Shown here in pieces: positions 18,152-27,469 of a stretch of 64,000 nucleotides of DNA. The DNA comes from Pedobacter antarcticus (GTDB lineage: Bacteria > Bacteroidota > Bacteroidia > Sphingobacteriales > Sphingobacteriaceae): NCBI RefSeq assembly GCF_900112985.1, contig NZ_FONS01000001.1, positions 1,043,122 to 1,107,121 of the forward strand, given 5' to 3'. A model generated the notes under the pieces. The model was not told the origin of the DNA. It worked only from the letters and a program-made list of their open reading frames with translations, and did no database searches. Position 1 is the first letter of the stretch, and each line of letters starts with the position of its first letter. Position numbers and translations under genes: made by a program.

Positions 18152-18651
18152 GCAGAAGCGGCACGGATCATTTCGCCATAATTTAATCTCTTTTCCATAG
18201 CCATAACAATTAATGTCAATCTCTTAACCCGTGTCGGTTCTGTTTTCGCGGCGTTAAGCCAATTGATAAAGTAGTTTTGATGTGACTTGGGCTGAATTAA
18301 AAAGGAATCCATCAGCTTTTGTTCTTCTGAAAGGCATAATTCGAGATCCGGGGGCATTAAAATCTCAAAATCAATATCCTCTTCCAGCTCCAGATATAAT
18401 GGATCACCTTCTTTCTTTTCAAGGACTTTTTTCAGACTGCTTTTCAGGGTCAGAATGAAATCCCCTTCTCCCATCGGCAATAACGCCAGTCCAGATATTT
18501 TATGCTGATCCAGTAAGCCCCGTACACGAAAGCTTTTTTTAACTCCCGGCTTAATCAGGCACGCGACTGCAGCGGGAACCGTCACGTAGGTCCAGCCAGT
18601 CTTTTCTCCTTTCTGTTCAAAACGCGCTATAATTGCGTTGAATTTGATCAT
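18136..18651 (-). CDS. YdeI/OmpD-associated family protein (DUF1905 domain)
   Basis: This 171-residue cytosolic protein has a DUF1905 beta-barrel half (about 1-95; TGWTYVTVPAAVACLIKPG, VRGLLDQHKI, GDFILTLKSSLKK) and a helical YdeI/OmpD-associated half (about 100-171, with FINWLNAAKTEPTRVKRL). Members are sometimes linked to bacteriocin or stress protection, but no activity is established. Its ATG overlaps the stop of the TIGR02757 gene (ATGA), making it the last cistron of a four-gene minus-strand operon beginning with proS. Its 3' end overlaps the convergent glycosyltransferase gene. Confidence 0.82.
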   Translation of the reverse strand: MIKFNAIIARFEQKGEKTGWTYVTVPAAVACLIKPGVKKSFRVRGLLDQHKISGLALLPMGEGDFILTLKSSLKKVLEKKEGDPLYLELEEDIDFEILMPPDLELCLSEEQKLMDSFLIQPKSHQNYFINWLNAAKTEPTRVKRLTLIVMAMEKRLNYGEMIRAASAQERL

Positions 18652-19424
18652 AATTTAAGCTTTTCTTCAACTCCCATACCAAATAAGGCAAAATCATACT
18701 TAACAGGGTCGTCAGGATCAAATTTACTTAATTCCGCAGTAAGCTCTATTGCTGTTTTCCAATCCGTTTGTTTACGGGTAATCAAACCCAGGCTCCTTCC
18801 TACTCTATCCACATGCACATCACACGGGCAGATCAGCGATGCAGTAGAAATTCGTGACCAGAGACCAAAATCTACGCCGGCTTTATCACTCCGGACCATC
18901 CAGCGTAAAAACATATTCAGCCTTTTACAGGTGGACTTCTGAGAAGGCGAGGAAATATGCTTTACTGTACGGCGTGGCGAATCTGGTAAGCTAAAAAAAT
19001 AAGTTCTGAAATGATTAAGTGCTGTTTCCGCGTCAAACTGCCCCAATGATGCAGGAAGGAAGGCAGTTTCCAGAGATTCTGACTGCATATAATGCTGCTG
19101 AAAAAAAGCTACAAAATATAATAGATCTGTGTCATTAAATGTCCGGTGTTTGAATCCGAGTAAACCTTTCAAATCCTGATCGGAATGTCCAAGCATAAAC
19201 TGATATGGAGAATTATCCATCCTGGCCATCAGTTCAGTACATTTATTAATAATAGTCTTCCGTTGGCCCCAAGCCAAAATTGCCGCAAAAAATGCGGCAA
19301 TTTCGATATCTTGTTTTTTATTAAAACGATGGGGTATACAAATTGGGTCGCTGGAAATAAAATCGGGCCGGTTATATTGCGCAACCTTTACCTCCAGGAA
19401 ATCCTTTAATGCTAAAAATTCCAA
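18648..19424 (-). CDS. TIGR02757 (DUF2400) family protein
   Basis: This 258-residue protein matches the conserved TIGR02757 pattern: DPICIPHRFNKKQDIEIAAF near the start, FAAILAWGQRKTIINKC, GFKHRTFNDTDLLYFVAFFQ and the C-terminal CDVHVDRVGRSLGLI. The helix-rich layout and CDVHVDRVGRSLGL recall a HhH-GPD-like fold, but the function is unknown. No ATG is available near the conserved N-terminus. The start is a TTG 6 bp after the preceding cystathionine-synthase stop, so translation is probably coupled. Confidence 0.8.
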   Translation of the reverse strand: MEFLALKDFLEVKVAQYNRPDFISSDPICIPHRFNKKQDIEIAAFFAAILAWGQRKTIINKCTELMARMDNSPYQFMLGHSDQDLKGLLGFKHRTFNDTDLLYFVAFFQQHYMQSESLETAFLPASLGQFDAETALNHFRTYFFSLPDSPRRTVKHISSPSQKSTCKRLNMFLRWMVRSDKAGVDFGLWSRISTASLICPCDVHVDRVGRSLGLITRKQTDWKTAIELTAELSKFDPDDPVKYDFALFGMGVEEKLKL

Positions 19425-19430
19425 TCGTCT

Positions 19431-20570
19431 TTATTTAAGTGCTTGTTCTAAATCTGCTAGCAAATCATCTATATCTTCTACACCTACGCTTAATCGAAGC
19501 AGGTTGTCAGTAACACCAACTTTTTCACGTTCAGCTTTCGGAATAGACCCGTGAGTCATTGAAGTAGGGTGATTAATCAGCGATTCTACACCTCCCAAAG
19601 ATTCTGCTAGAGTAAATACTTTAAATGAAGAAGCTACACGGAATGTCTCGGCCAGATCTGCATCTTTAAGTGTGATGGAAACCATACCACCGAATCCTCT
19701 CATCTGCTTTTTAGCTATATCGTGGTTAGGATGGTCTTCGAAACCAGGCCAGTAAATCTTATCGATTTTTGGATGGTTCTTCAGGTAACGTGCTACCTTC
19801 TCGCCATTTTCGCAATGTGCCTTCATCCGCAAGTGCAATGTCTTAATTCCTCGAAGTACTAAAAACGCATCCTGCGGACCCGGAGTAGCTCCGCATGCAT
19901 TGTAAATGAACCACAATTCTTTATACAAGTCGTCATCATTCAGTAATAAAGCTCCCATGACAACATCAGAGTGTCCGCCGATGTACTTAGTAACCGAATG
20001 CATGACAATATCTGCCCCCAGGTCTAACGGGTTTTGAAGGTATGGTGACGCAAAAGTATTGTCTACAGTTAAAATAAGTCCATTTTCTTTAGTCAACTTT
20101 GCTACGCCTTCGATATCGATAATTTGCATCGTTGGATTTGTTGGAGTTTCAATCCACACCATTCTAGTTTTATCGTTTAGGTATGGCAGAATATTCTCCG
20201 GTTTAGACAAGTCCAAAAAGTGGAATTTAATACCATATTTCTCATACACTTTCGTGAAAATACGGTAAGAACCGCCATATAGATCATTACCTGTGATAAC
20301 TTCATCACCCGGCTTCAGTATACGTAAAACGGTATCAGTTGCGCCCATTCCCGAAGAAAAGGCTAATCCATATTTCGCATTCTCCAGTGCTGCCAGACAG
20401 TTTTCAAGCGCCAATCTAGTTGGATTAGTTCCTCTTGAATACTCAAATCCCTGGTGTTCTCCAGGAGATTTCTGCCAGTAGGTCGAAGTCTGATATATAG
20501 GAGTCATTACCGCTCCCGTCGAAGGATCAGGTTCCTGACCTGCGTGTATCGCTTTAGTTGCAAATTTCAT
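19431..20570 (-). CDS. cystathionine gamma-synthase/lyase-type PLP enzyme
   Basis: This 379-residue fold-type I PLP enzyme begins with FATKAIHAGQEPDPSTGAVMTPIYQTSTY. The PLP lysine is K195 in HSVTKYIGGHSD, and YSRGTNPTRLALE and the SLGGVESLINHPTSMTH loop are present. It acts in methionine/cysteine interconversion through cystathionine. Synthase and lyase cannot be separated reliably from sequence. It lies 31 bp after proS and 6 bp before the TIGR02757 gene on the same strand. Confidence 0.92.
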   Translation of the reverse strand: MKFATKAIHAGQEPDPSTGAVMTPIYQTSTYWQKSPGEHQGFEYSRGTNPTRLALENCLAALENAKYGLAFSSGMGATDTVLRILKPGDEVITGNDLYGGSYRIFTKVYEKYGIKFHFLDLSKPENILPYLNDKTRMVWIETPTNPTMQIIDIEGVAKLTKENGLILTVDNTFASPYLQNPLDLGADIVMHSVTKYIGGHSDVVMGALLLNDDDLYKELWFIYNACGATPGPQDAFLVLRGIKTLHLRMKAHCENGEKVARYLKNHPKIDKIYWPGFEDHPNHDIAKKQMRGFGGMVSITLKDADLAETFRVASSFKVFTLAESLGGVESLINHPTSMTHGSIPKAEREKVGVTDNLLRLSVGVEDIDDLLADLEQALK

Positions 20571-20601
20571 CGCTTTGTTATAATTTTTTGGTTAAGCCTG
20601 C

Positions 20602-22074
20602 TTAGTAAGCACGGGCAAATAATACTCTTTGTACAGATGGTTTACCGGAGTAGATACAGATACCGTCTTCCAGCTCATTATCTAAAGGTATACATCTGAT
20701 AGTGGCTTTTGTTTCTTCTTTAATCTTTTGTTCCGTTTCTGGTGTGCCATCCCAGTGTGCTGAAATAAATCCGCCTTTATCTTCCAGCAATTGCTGAAAC
20801 TCTTCATAAGAATTGGCCGGAGTAATGTGTGTAGCGCGGAAATCTGCAGCTTTTTTGTAGATATTAGCCTGAATATCATCCAACAATTCTGACAAGTAAG
20901 TATCCAGCCCCTGCTGACTTATAGTCGACTTTTCACGGGTATCTCTACGGGCCAGTTCGACCGTTCCATTCTCCATGTCACGTCCACCTATCGCCAATCT
21001 TACTGGTACTCCCTTAAGTTCATATTCTGCAAACTTAAATCCAGGACGTTGAGAATCCCTGTCATCATATTTAACAGAAATACCTAACGCTTTCAGCTTT
21101 GGCATCAGATCATCGGCGAAATTGCTGATTCTTTTAAGCTCTTCGTCATTCTTATAAATAGGTACAATAACAACCTGGATTGGAGCCAGTTTTGGTGGAA
21201 GTACCAAACCCTGATCATCACTATGTGCCATAATTAACGCACCAATCATCCGTGTTGAAACTCCCCAGGAACTTGCCCATACATGCTCCTGCTTACCTTC
21301 TTTACTGGTAAATTTCACGTCAAATGCTTTGGCGAAATTCTGTCCCAGAAAGTGTGAAGTACCGGCTTGTAAGGCTTTACCATCCTGCATTAATGCCTCA
21401 ATACAATAAGTATCCAACGCTCCTGCAAATCTTTCATTAGCCGTTTTCTTACCTTTAACAACCGGCAATGCCATCCAGTTCTCAGCAAAGTCTGCATAAA
21501 CATTAAGCATCTTTTCAGTTTCTTCAATTGCTTCCGCCGAAGTTGCGTGAGCGGTATGCCCTTCCTGCCACAAAAACTCTGCAGTTCTCAGAAAAAGTCT
21601 TGTTCTCATCTCCCAGCGTACAACGTTTGCCCATTGATTAATTAGCAAAGGTAGATCGCGGTAAGACTGTACCCATCCTCTGAAAGTATTCCAGATGATG
21701 GTTTCTGAAGTCGGCCTGACGATCAATTCTTCCTCTAGTTTCGCATCGGGATCAACTATTATATTTCCTTCGCCGTCATTTTTAAGGCGGTAATGTGTCA
21801 CAACAGCACATTCTGTCGCAAATCCTTCCACGTGTGCAGCCTCCTTAGAAAAAAATGACTTCGGAATGAATAATGGAAAATAGGCATTACTATGCCCCGT
21901 ATCTTTGAATTTTTGATCCAAAACAGCTTGCATTTTCTCCCAAATTGAATAGCCATACGGCTTTATCACCATGCAACCCTTCACCGCTGAGTGTTCAGCG
22001 AGATCTGCTTTAATGACAATATCATTATACCACTGGGAATAGTCTTCGTTTTTACTTGTAATACCTTTGCTCAT
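20602..22074 (-). CDS. proS: prolyl-tRNA synthetase (short, archaeal/eukaryote-like type)
   Basis: This 490-residue class II synthetase has motif 2 around [20 protein letters not shown], the preceding [12 protein letters not shown], and an anticodon-binding domain (about 285-400: [44 protein letters not shown]). It lacks the YbaK-like editing insertion of the E. coli type, so it is the ProRS type 3 used by many Bacteroidota. It charges tRNA-Pro. It is first in the minus-strand operon with cystathionine synthase, TIGR02757 and YdeI genes, and is divergent from the Gly-rich lipoprotein gene with 106 bp between. Confidence 0.96.
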   Translation of the reverse strand: MSKGITSKNEDYSQWYNDIVIKADLAEHSAVKGCMVIKPYGYSIWEKMQAVLDQKFKDTGHSNAYFPLFIPKSFFSKEAAHVEGFATECAVVTHYRLKNDGEGNIIVDPDAKLEEELIVRPTSETIIWNTFRGWVQSYRDLPLLINQWANVVRWEMRTRLFLRTAEFLWQEGHTAHATSAEAIEETEKMLNVYADFAENWMALPVVKGKKTANERFAGALDTYCIEALMQDGKALQAGTSHFLGQNFAKAFDVKFTSKEGKQEHVWASSWGVSTRMIGALIMAHSDDQGLVLPPKLAPIQVVIVPIYKNDEELKRISNFADDLMPKLKALGISVKYDDRDSQRPGFKFAEYELKGVPVRLAIGGRDMENGTVELARRDTREKSTISQQGLDTYLSELLDDIQANIYKKAADFRATHITPANSYEEFQQLLEDKGGFISAHWDGTPETEQKIKEETKATIRCIPLDNELEDGICIYSGKPSVQRVLFARAY

Positions 22075-22180
22075 AACTGTTTGGAACGTTTATTGTGTTA
22101 AATAACTTGCATGATAGGCTACAAATTTATAAATTTATGCCTACAAAAAAATTGTTTACACACACAAAGAATTCACACAT

Positions 22181-23161
22181 ATGAAACCTAACCATTTATT
22201 TTCCAGCATGCTGGTTTTAGCTGCGCTTGCAGTTACTTCCTGTTCTGCTCCGCAAATGGCTCAGCAATCGCGTCATCAGGACGACGTGTATGGTTCTACT
22301 GCAACAGCAGTTGAATACAGCCAACCTGTCAGAGCACAGTCTTCACAGACAGTCGGAGACGATTATTATGACGATGATGAGTATTATGGCAGCAGCGATC
22401 AGTATGCTGACATGAACTATTCTTCACGTATCAACAGATTTTATTACGGCAGCCCATACAGAAGTTATTTTGATCCTTTTTATTATGACGGTTTTTATGG
22501 AGGCTACTCTCCATATTATTCCGGTCTTTATGGTGGCGGTTTTGGCCTTGGCTTTGGATTTGGTGGTGGGTTCGGCGGTGGCTGGGGTGGTGGTTTCGGA
22601 TGGGGCGGTGGCTTCGGATGGAATAACTACGGCTGGGGCGGCCTTTACTCTCCATTCTATTCTCCATGGGGCTGGGGTGGCGGCTATTACGGCGGCTGGG
22701 GCGGCGGCTGGGGTGGTGGCTATTACGGCGGTTTGTATGGAAATTACAGATCGAACAGCGTATACCGTCCTAGAACTGGAAGAGGCTTAGATAACAACGG
22801 TTACGGCCGTGGTAATTCAAATAACTATAACGGCAGAGGCAATTATAACGGAACCGGTGCAAGAGCGTATGACGGTTCTGGCAACAGAGTTTCTTCTGGC
22901 GGACGAGTTAGTGGAAGAGGTTCTGATGTAAACTCTGGTCAGGGTAATAGATACCAGGGAAATTCAAGAACCCGAGCTGACTATAACCGTTCAAATAATA
23001 CTTCGAGCAGACCAGATCGTTCTTCGTACACTCCACAAAGAAGCGAACGGTCTTATTCTCCTCCTGCAAGCAGTGGCAGATCTTCCGGTGGCTTTAGCGG
23101 TGGAAGCGGTGGCAGAGTATCAGGCGGTGGCGGTGGTGGCCGTGGTGGCAGAGGTAATTAA
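22181..23161 (+). CDS. Gly/Tyr/Trp-rich predicted lipoprotein
   Basis: This 326-residue protein has a lipoprotein signal (LAALAVTSC, lipidated Cys21), then an acidic-Tyr stretch (about 60-80), a strongly repetitive Gly/Tyr/Trp region (about 95-190, units like GWGGGYYGG), an Asn/Arg/Gly linker and a Ser/Gly-rich end. Low complexity prevents family assignment. The composition suggests a flexible surface or cell-envelope protein. A FadL-like barrel gene follows 15 bp downstream, so the pair is likely co-transcribed. The repeats could support slippage, but the frame is intact. Confidence 0.8.
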   Translation: MKPNHLFSSMLVLAALAVTSCSAPQMAQQSRHQDDVYGSTATAVEYSQPVRAQSSQTVGDDYYDDDEYYGSSDQYADMNYSSRINRFYYGSPYRSYFDPFYYDGFYGGYSPYYSGLYGGGFGLGFGFGGGFGGGWGGGFGWGGGFGWNNYGWGGLYSPFYSPWGWGGGYYGGWGGGWGGGYYGGLYGNYRSNSVYRPRTGRGLDNNGYGRGNSNNYNGRGNYNGTGARAYDGSGNRVSSGGRVSGRGSDVNSGQGNRYQGNSRTRADYNRSNNTSSRPDRSSYTPQRSERSYSPPASSGRSSGGFSGGSGGRVSGGGGGGRGGRGN

Positions 23162-23176
23162 TATTCCAGAATCTAA

Positions 23177-24733
23177 ATGAAAAAATTCATACAACTCCTG
23201 ATCGTAGCTACAGTAGCTACGACAGGCAATATTTATGCGCAAGGTATTTACGCAGGCGATGCACTACGTTTCTCAAGAACTGATTACGGAAGTTCGGCAC
23301 GTTTTAAAGGTTTGGGAAATGCCCAAATCAGTTTAGGTGGCGACATCAGTTCTATCGGCGGTAACCCAGCGGGTCTTGGTATGTTTACACGTTCGGAATT
23401 CACTATTTCTCCAGAATTCAATAACACAAGAGCTAATATTAATTATCTAGGTCAGCAAACCAAGTCGACAAAAAATATGCTGAACCTGAATCAGGTAGCA
23501 GCAGTATGGTACAATCCTATTGTAAAAGCACCAGGTTCTGATCTGAATAAAGGTTTAATTAGTATCGTATGGGGGGTTGGTTACAATAGAAATAATGATT
23601 TCAGTGTAGAAAACAATTTCAGCGGTGTAAACAGTAATAGTTCTATTGCAGATTCATGGGCACAGCGTGCTAATGGACAGACTCCAGCTAATTTCCAACG
23701 TGGTTCAGTGGAGAAAATGGCCTTTGACAGCTATTTAATTGACAAACAGGTTGGATCTCCGAGTAACTATTTCCCTGCGACTTCTCAAACTAATGTACAG
23801 AATCAAAGTGAAGTCCGTGAAGGCTCTACTTCTGAAATGAACTTCGCTGCAGGCCTGAACTTTTCTAATAAGTTCTATCTGGGTGCAAGTATCGGTTTCG
23901 TAAATGTGCGTTATGTAACAGACCGTCTATATACAGAGAGCGGTACCGTGATCAACACAGTGGGCCCGAATGATCCCGCACCGGATCCTAGTAATCCAAA
24001 TGAAAAACCAAATCCACATATAGGACAAAATTATGATTTAACTTACAGGTCTAACCAAAATACTACAGGCGCCGGAGTTAACGGTCGTATAGGTTTGATT
24101 TACAAACCTGTAAATACTATCCGTTTAGGTGCTACTTTCCAAACACCTACCTGGATGCATATGGAAGAGGATTTTGCTGAGGTAATCGATACACGTTTTT
24201 CTGGTGGTGGTTCACCAACAATCAATATCTTTAATGACGTTGCTAATTCTAACATGAATTATAACCTGAGAACTCCTTATAAAGGTTCATTTGGTGCATC
24301 CGTAATTATAGGTCAAAATGCGTTGTTAACTGCAGACGTGGATTATGTTGATTATTCTTCTACAAAACTTACAGTTAGTGATGGTTACAGAGATCTAATC
24401 AGGTCTGAAAATCAGTTTATCAAGGATAATTATACCCATGCTTTTAACTACCGTGTTGGTGGTGAATACAGAATCGATCAGTTCAGTTTGAGAGCTGGTT
24501 ACGGCATAAATGGAAGTCCTTATAAAGAAGATCCTAAAAACAGATTTGATGTCAAATATTACTCAGGTGGTATTGGTTACAGGGTAAATGAATATTATGT
24601 GGATCTTGCTTACCAACGCACTGAGACTCATAACACATTAAGTCCTTATGAACTGGCCGATTTTTCTGAGCCGGTTGCTACTTCTAAATTGTCTAAGAAC
24701 AATGTATTTCTTACTGTAGGTGTAAGGTTCTAA
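23177..24733 (+). CDS. OmpP1/FadL-family outer-membrane protein
   Basis: This 518-residue protein has a signal peptide and a mature start typical of this family: YAGDALRFSRTDYGSSARFKGLGNAQISLGGDISSIGGNPAGLG. Alternating beta-strands run to the C-terminal aromatic-ended strand (KNNVFLTVGVRF). FadL-type barrels move hydrophobic compounds across the outer membrane. In Pedobacter-like genomes such proteins are often labelled hemin receptor without proof. It lies 15 bp after the Gly-rich lipoprotein gene and before a strong terminator. Confidence 0.88.
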   Translation: MKKFIQLLIVATVATTGNIYAQGIYAGDALRFSRTDYGSSARFKGLGNAQISLGGDISSIGGNPAGLGMFTRSEFTISPEFNNTRANINYLGQQTKSTKNMLNLNQVAAVWYNPIVKAPGSDLNKGLISIVWGVGYNRNNDFSVENNFSGVNSNSSIADSWAQRANGQTPANFQRGSVEKMAFDSYLIDKQVGSPSNYFPATSQTNVQNQSEVREGSTSEMNFAAGLNFSNKFYLGASIGFVNVRYVTDRLYTESGTVINTVGPNDPAPDPSNPNEKPNPHIGQNYDLTYRSNQNTTGAGVNGRIGLIYKPVNTIRLGATFQTPTWMHMEEDFAEVIDTRFSGGGSPTINIFNDVANSNMNYNLRTPYKGSFGASVIIGQNALLTADVDYVDYSSTKLTVSDGYRDLIRSENQFIKDNYTHAFNYRVGGEYRIDQFSLRAGYGINGSPYKEDPKNRFDVKYYSGGIGYRVNEYYVDLAYQRTETHNTLSPYELADFSEPVATSKLSKNNVFLTVGVRF

Positions 24734-24747
24734 GCTTTAAACCATAA

Positions 24748-24790
24748 TACAAAAATGCCCTGCTTTAAATTAAAGCAGGGCATTTTTGTA
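24748..24790. terminator. bidirectional intrinsic terminator, 20-bp stem
   Basis: Arms 24748-24767 and 24771-24790 are perfect reverse complements with a 3-nt loop, with A5 and T5 tracts at the stem base. It sits between convergent FadL-like and UbiD genes and can serve both. Confidence 0.9.
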
Positions 24791-24855
24791 TTCAGTCAAA
24801 TCGAAACTGCACAAAGCTTGTTAGGCTTCAACCAGTATTAAAAGTCTAAGATTAT

Positions 24856-26667
24856 TTACAGTTTAAGATTAAACCGCCCGATATTCTGCTCCGTAGCCGA
24901 ATCTGCTATTAATTCCGGTGCATGGTGCGGTTTCTTTCTCGCGTCAATAATGAGCGGGCCTCTACAGCCCCAATGTTTATCTTTTATAAATGAGTTTACG
25001 CCATGTATATCAACAGCTGGGTTACTACGGGTAAAAGTTACCCAGACGAAGTTGTTAATATCAGCAGCTGCAAAATTCGCATCATCACACCATACAATCA
25101 AAGCAATTTCGGCAAGCTTTTCGTCCCTGAAATGCTTTTCAAATAACATCACTGTTTCTGCCGTCTGCATTTCATTGACATATTCTGGTGCATTCACTAC
25201 AATAACCCCGGGCATTGACAATTGAGCAGCGGTAAATCCTTCCGGAAAGGATATTTCCGGTAAAGTTGCCGCAAGCTTACGCTTCTCCTCTCCCGCTGCT
25301 GCAAAAACTACTTTTGAACCCGCATTTAATCCGGTACCGCTATAATCCAGTGTATCTATAGTCGTATTAGTATGGAAATGTAAATCTCGCGCGGGATCTA
25401 AACGAGACAACATATGAATCAGGAATTGCTCTATATTATTGGTATTCAATTTCTCATTATCTTCTCTGGCCGCGATAAAAAGGTATTTAGCCAGACTCAA
25501 CTGATTCTTACCCAGAATATGATTAGCAATAGTTAAGATTTCCTGCGGTCGGCGTTCGGCCAGGTAAGGCGTATAACGTTCACTACCAATAGCAAAAAGC
25601 AGTGGATGCACGCCTGCAGCATCTACCGCATTTACTTCCTTTAAACCATGAATTTCCTGCGGGATCGCAGACCCGGTAATTTCATGTATAAGTGCGCCAA
25701 AACTGGTGTCTTCCTGTGGAGGGCGACCCACTACAGTAAATGACCATATCGCATCTTTCTTATGATATACCTGATGCACTTTCATCACAGGAAAGGGATG
25801 TGCAAGACTATAATATCCTAAGTGGTCGCCAAATGGCCCTTCTGGTTTATTAGAATCGGGATAGACTGTTCCCGTGATGACAAAATCTGCATCTGCAGAA
25901 ATACAAAATCCTTCATCATCATAGAAATAACGAAATCTTCTGTCGCCCAATACCCCTGCAAAAGTCAACTCCGAAAGCCCTTCTGGAAGTGGCATAACTG
26001 CCGCAAGCGGATGTGCCGGAGGTCCGCCGACGAATATACTAACCTTTAAAGGCTTGCCTGCTGCATTTGCTTTGGATTGATGCACTCCAATACCTCTGTG
26101 TATCTGATAATGCAATCCAACTTCCTGATCTTTTAAATAATCATTGCCTGCCAGCTGAATCCTGTACATTCCCAGATTTGAATTCATAATCCCCGGTTTG
26201 TCTACATCTTCAGTATAAACCTGTGGCATGGTGACAAAGGGTCCTCCATCCATAGGCCAGTTAACAATTTGGGGCAACTGGCTGATAGTTGTTTTTTGAA
26301 ATATTGATTTAAACAGATGTTGTTGCATCGGCAATGCAGATACAGCATTTAAACCGGCTCCTGCATAACGTAATGGATTTTTAAGCGCTTTCATAGGGTC
26401 AGATCGCAGATCGACAAGCTGTCCTACCTTTTTAAGCGTATCCCGGAACATAAATTTCGAACGCTCCAGGGTGCCGAACAAATTAGAAACTGCAGGAAAT
26501 GGACTTCCTTTAATTTTCTCGAAATAAATTGCAGGCCCACCTGCCTCAAACACCTTAAGGTGAATTGCTGCCATTTCAAGATAAGGATCAACTTCTTCTT
26601 TAATCCTTAATAGATGACCATGTTTTTCCAGGTCCTCTATGCATGCTGCTAAACTTGTATATCCCAT
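24856..26667 (-). CDS. UbiD-family decarboxylase
   Basis: This 603-residue enzyme belongs to the prenylated-FMN-dependent UbiD decarboxylases. Recognisable parts are LGMYRIQLAGNDYLKDQEVGLHYQIHRGIGVHQ, PEGPFGDHLGYYSLAHPFPVMKV and WSFTVVGRPPQEDTSFG. It is about 100 residues longer than E. coli UbiD, in line with the long form linked to menaquinone formation. Its cofactor would be made by a UbiX, and a UbiX gene lies 21 kb away (48083-48652). It is a single gene, with no close cistron on the same strand. Confidence 0.9.
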   Translation of the reverse strand: MGYTSLAACIEDLEKHGHLLRIKEEVDPYLEMAAIHLKVFEAGGPAIYFEKIKGSPFPAVSNLFGTLERSKFMFRDTLKKVGQLVDLRSDPMKALKNPLRYAGAGLNAVSALPMQQHLFKSIFQKTTISQLPQIVNWPMDGGPFVTMPQVYTEDVDKPGIMNSNLGMYRIQLAGNDYLKDQEVGLHYQIHRGIGVHQSKANAAGKPLKVSIFVGGPPAHPLAAVMPLPEGLSELTFAGVLGDRRFRYFYDDEGFCISADADFVITGTVYPDSNKPEGPFGDHLGYYSLAHPFPVMKVHQVYHKKDAIWSFTVVGRPPQEDTSFGALIHEITGSAIPQEIHGLKEVNAVDAAGVHPLLFAIGSERYTPYLAERRPQEILTIANHILGKNQLSLAKYLFIAAREDNEKLNTNNIEQFLIHMLSRLDPARDLHFHTNTTIDTLDYSGTGLNAGSKVVFAAAGEEKRKLAATLPEISFPEGFTAAQLSMPGVIVVNAPEYVNEMQTAETVMLFEKHFRDEKLAEIALIVWCDDANFAAADINNFVWVTFTRSNPAVDIHGVNSFIKDKHWGCRGPLIIDARKKPHHAPELIADSATEQNIGRFNLKL

Positions 26668-26762
26668 CGCGTCAAAGTTATCAAGTTTTTCGTGTTTAGT
26701 CCGCTATAATTGGATTTAAGCGGTTATAATTGATGAATTTGCCTGTACATAAAAATTGACTC

Positions 26763-26790
26763 AAAAAAAAAGCCACTTGTTAAAGTGGCT
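26763..26790 (-). terminator. intrinsic terminator after the Dps gene
   Basis: On the minus strand AGCCACTT pairs with AAGTGGCT around a 4-nt loop, followed by a run of eight T. It lies 22 bp after the Dps stop. Confidence 0.88.
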
Positions 26791-26811
26791 TCTCTATAAT
26801 TGTAAAGAATG

Positions 26812-27291
26812 TTATTTCTTACCCGCAAAAGAGCGTAGCATCCATGTATTTTTTTCTTTGAACTGCATGAATCGATTAACCATGTCATTGGTTCCATCAT
26901 CACCCGCATTTGCTGATGCTTCCAACAGATTACGTTCCAATTCAATTAATTGTGCCATATCCTGTAAAACTGCGTCAACCATAGCCATGTCCTGTAAACC
27001 GATGGTATTGATCTCTTTAATTTCCGACTCTTTGATATAGTCAGAGAAACGACTGTGTGGCGGTTTCCCAAGTGTGAGTACCCGCTCAGCAATTTCATCT
27101 ATCGTCAACTGAGCATTAGTATATAGTTCTTCAAACTTTAAATGAAGTGTAAAAAAGTTCTGTCCTTTAATGTTCCAGTGACAACCTCTTAGCTTTTGAT
27201 AATGCACATGATAATTGGCAAGGTATTCATTTAACAGATCAACAACTGCTTTAACTTCTTTCTCTTGTAAACTGATTTCTTTAGCGTCCAT
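26812..27291 (-). CDS. dps: Dps family ferritin-like DNA-protection protein
   Basis: This 159-residue four-helix protein carries the Dps ferroxidase region: CHWNIKGQNFFTLHLKFEELY near residues 39-58, followed by TIDEIAERVLTLG. Dps dodecamers oxidise and store iron using peroxide and protect DNA in starved or stressed cells. It is a single gene with its own terminator. The AT-rich 178-bp region between its start and the divergent LysM gene presumably holds both promoters. No clear operator was identified. Confidence 0.93.
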   Translation of the reverse strand: MDAKEISLQEKEVKAVVDLLNEYLANYHVHYQKLRGCHWNIKGQNFFTLHLKFEELYTNAQLTIDEIAERVLTLGKPPHSRFSDYIKESEIKEINTIGLQDMAMVDAVLQDMAQLIELERNLLEASANAGDDGTNDMVNRFMQFKEKNTWMLRSFAGKK

Positions 27292-27469
27292 ATTAATTAA
27301 AATTGATTGTTTAAAACAACTAGTGTTATAACAAATATAAAAAGCTTATGTTTCCAAAAAATGATCCATAATACAATAGCAATGCTTAATTTCCGTTTAC
27401 TAGTCAACAATTGAGGCTTTTATTTATTATTCGTATTATTGCCTCTCTCTAATTTGAAAAAAAACATTA

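Noticed and set aside
22470..22790. 106-aa ORF in another frame of the Gly-rich lipoprotein
   Set aside because: The Ala/Val/Gly-rich low-complexity translation is the frame-shifted reading of Gly codons and has no start signal or signal peptide.
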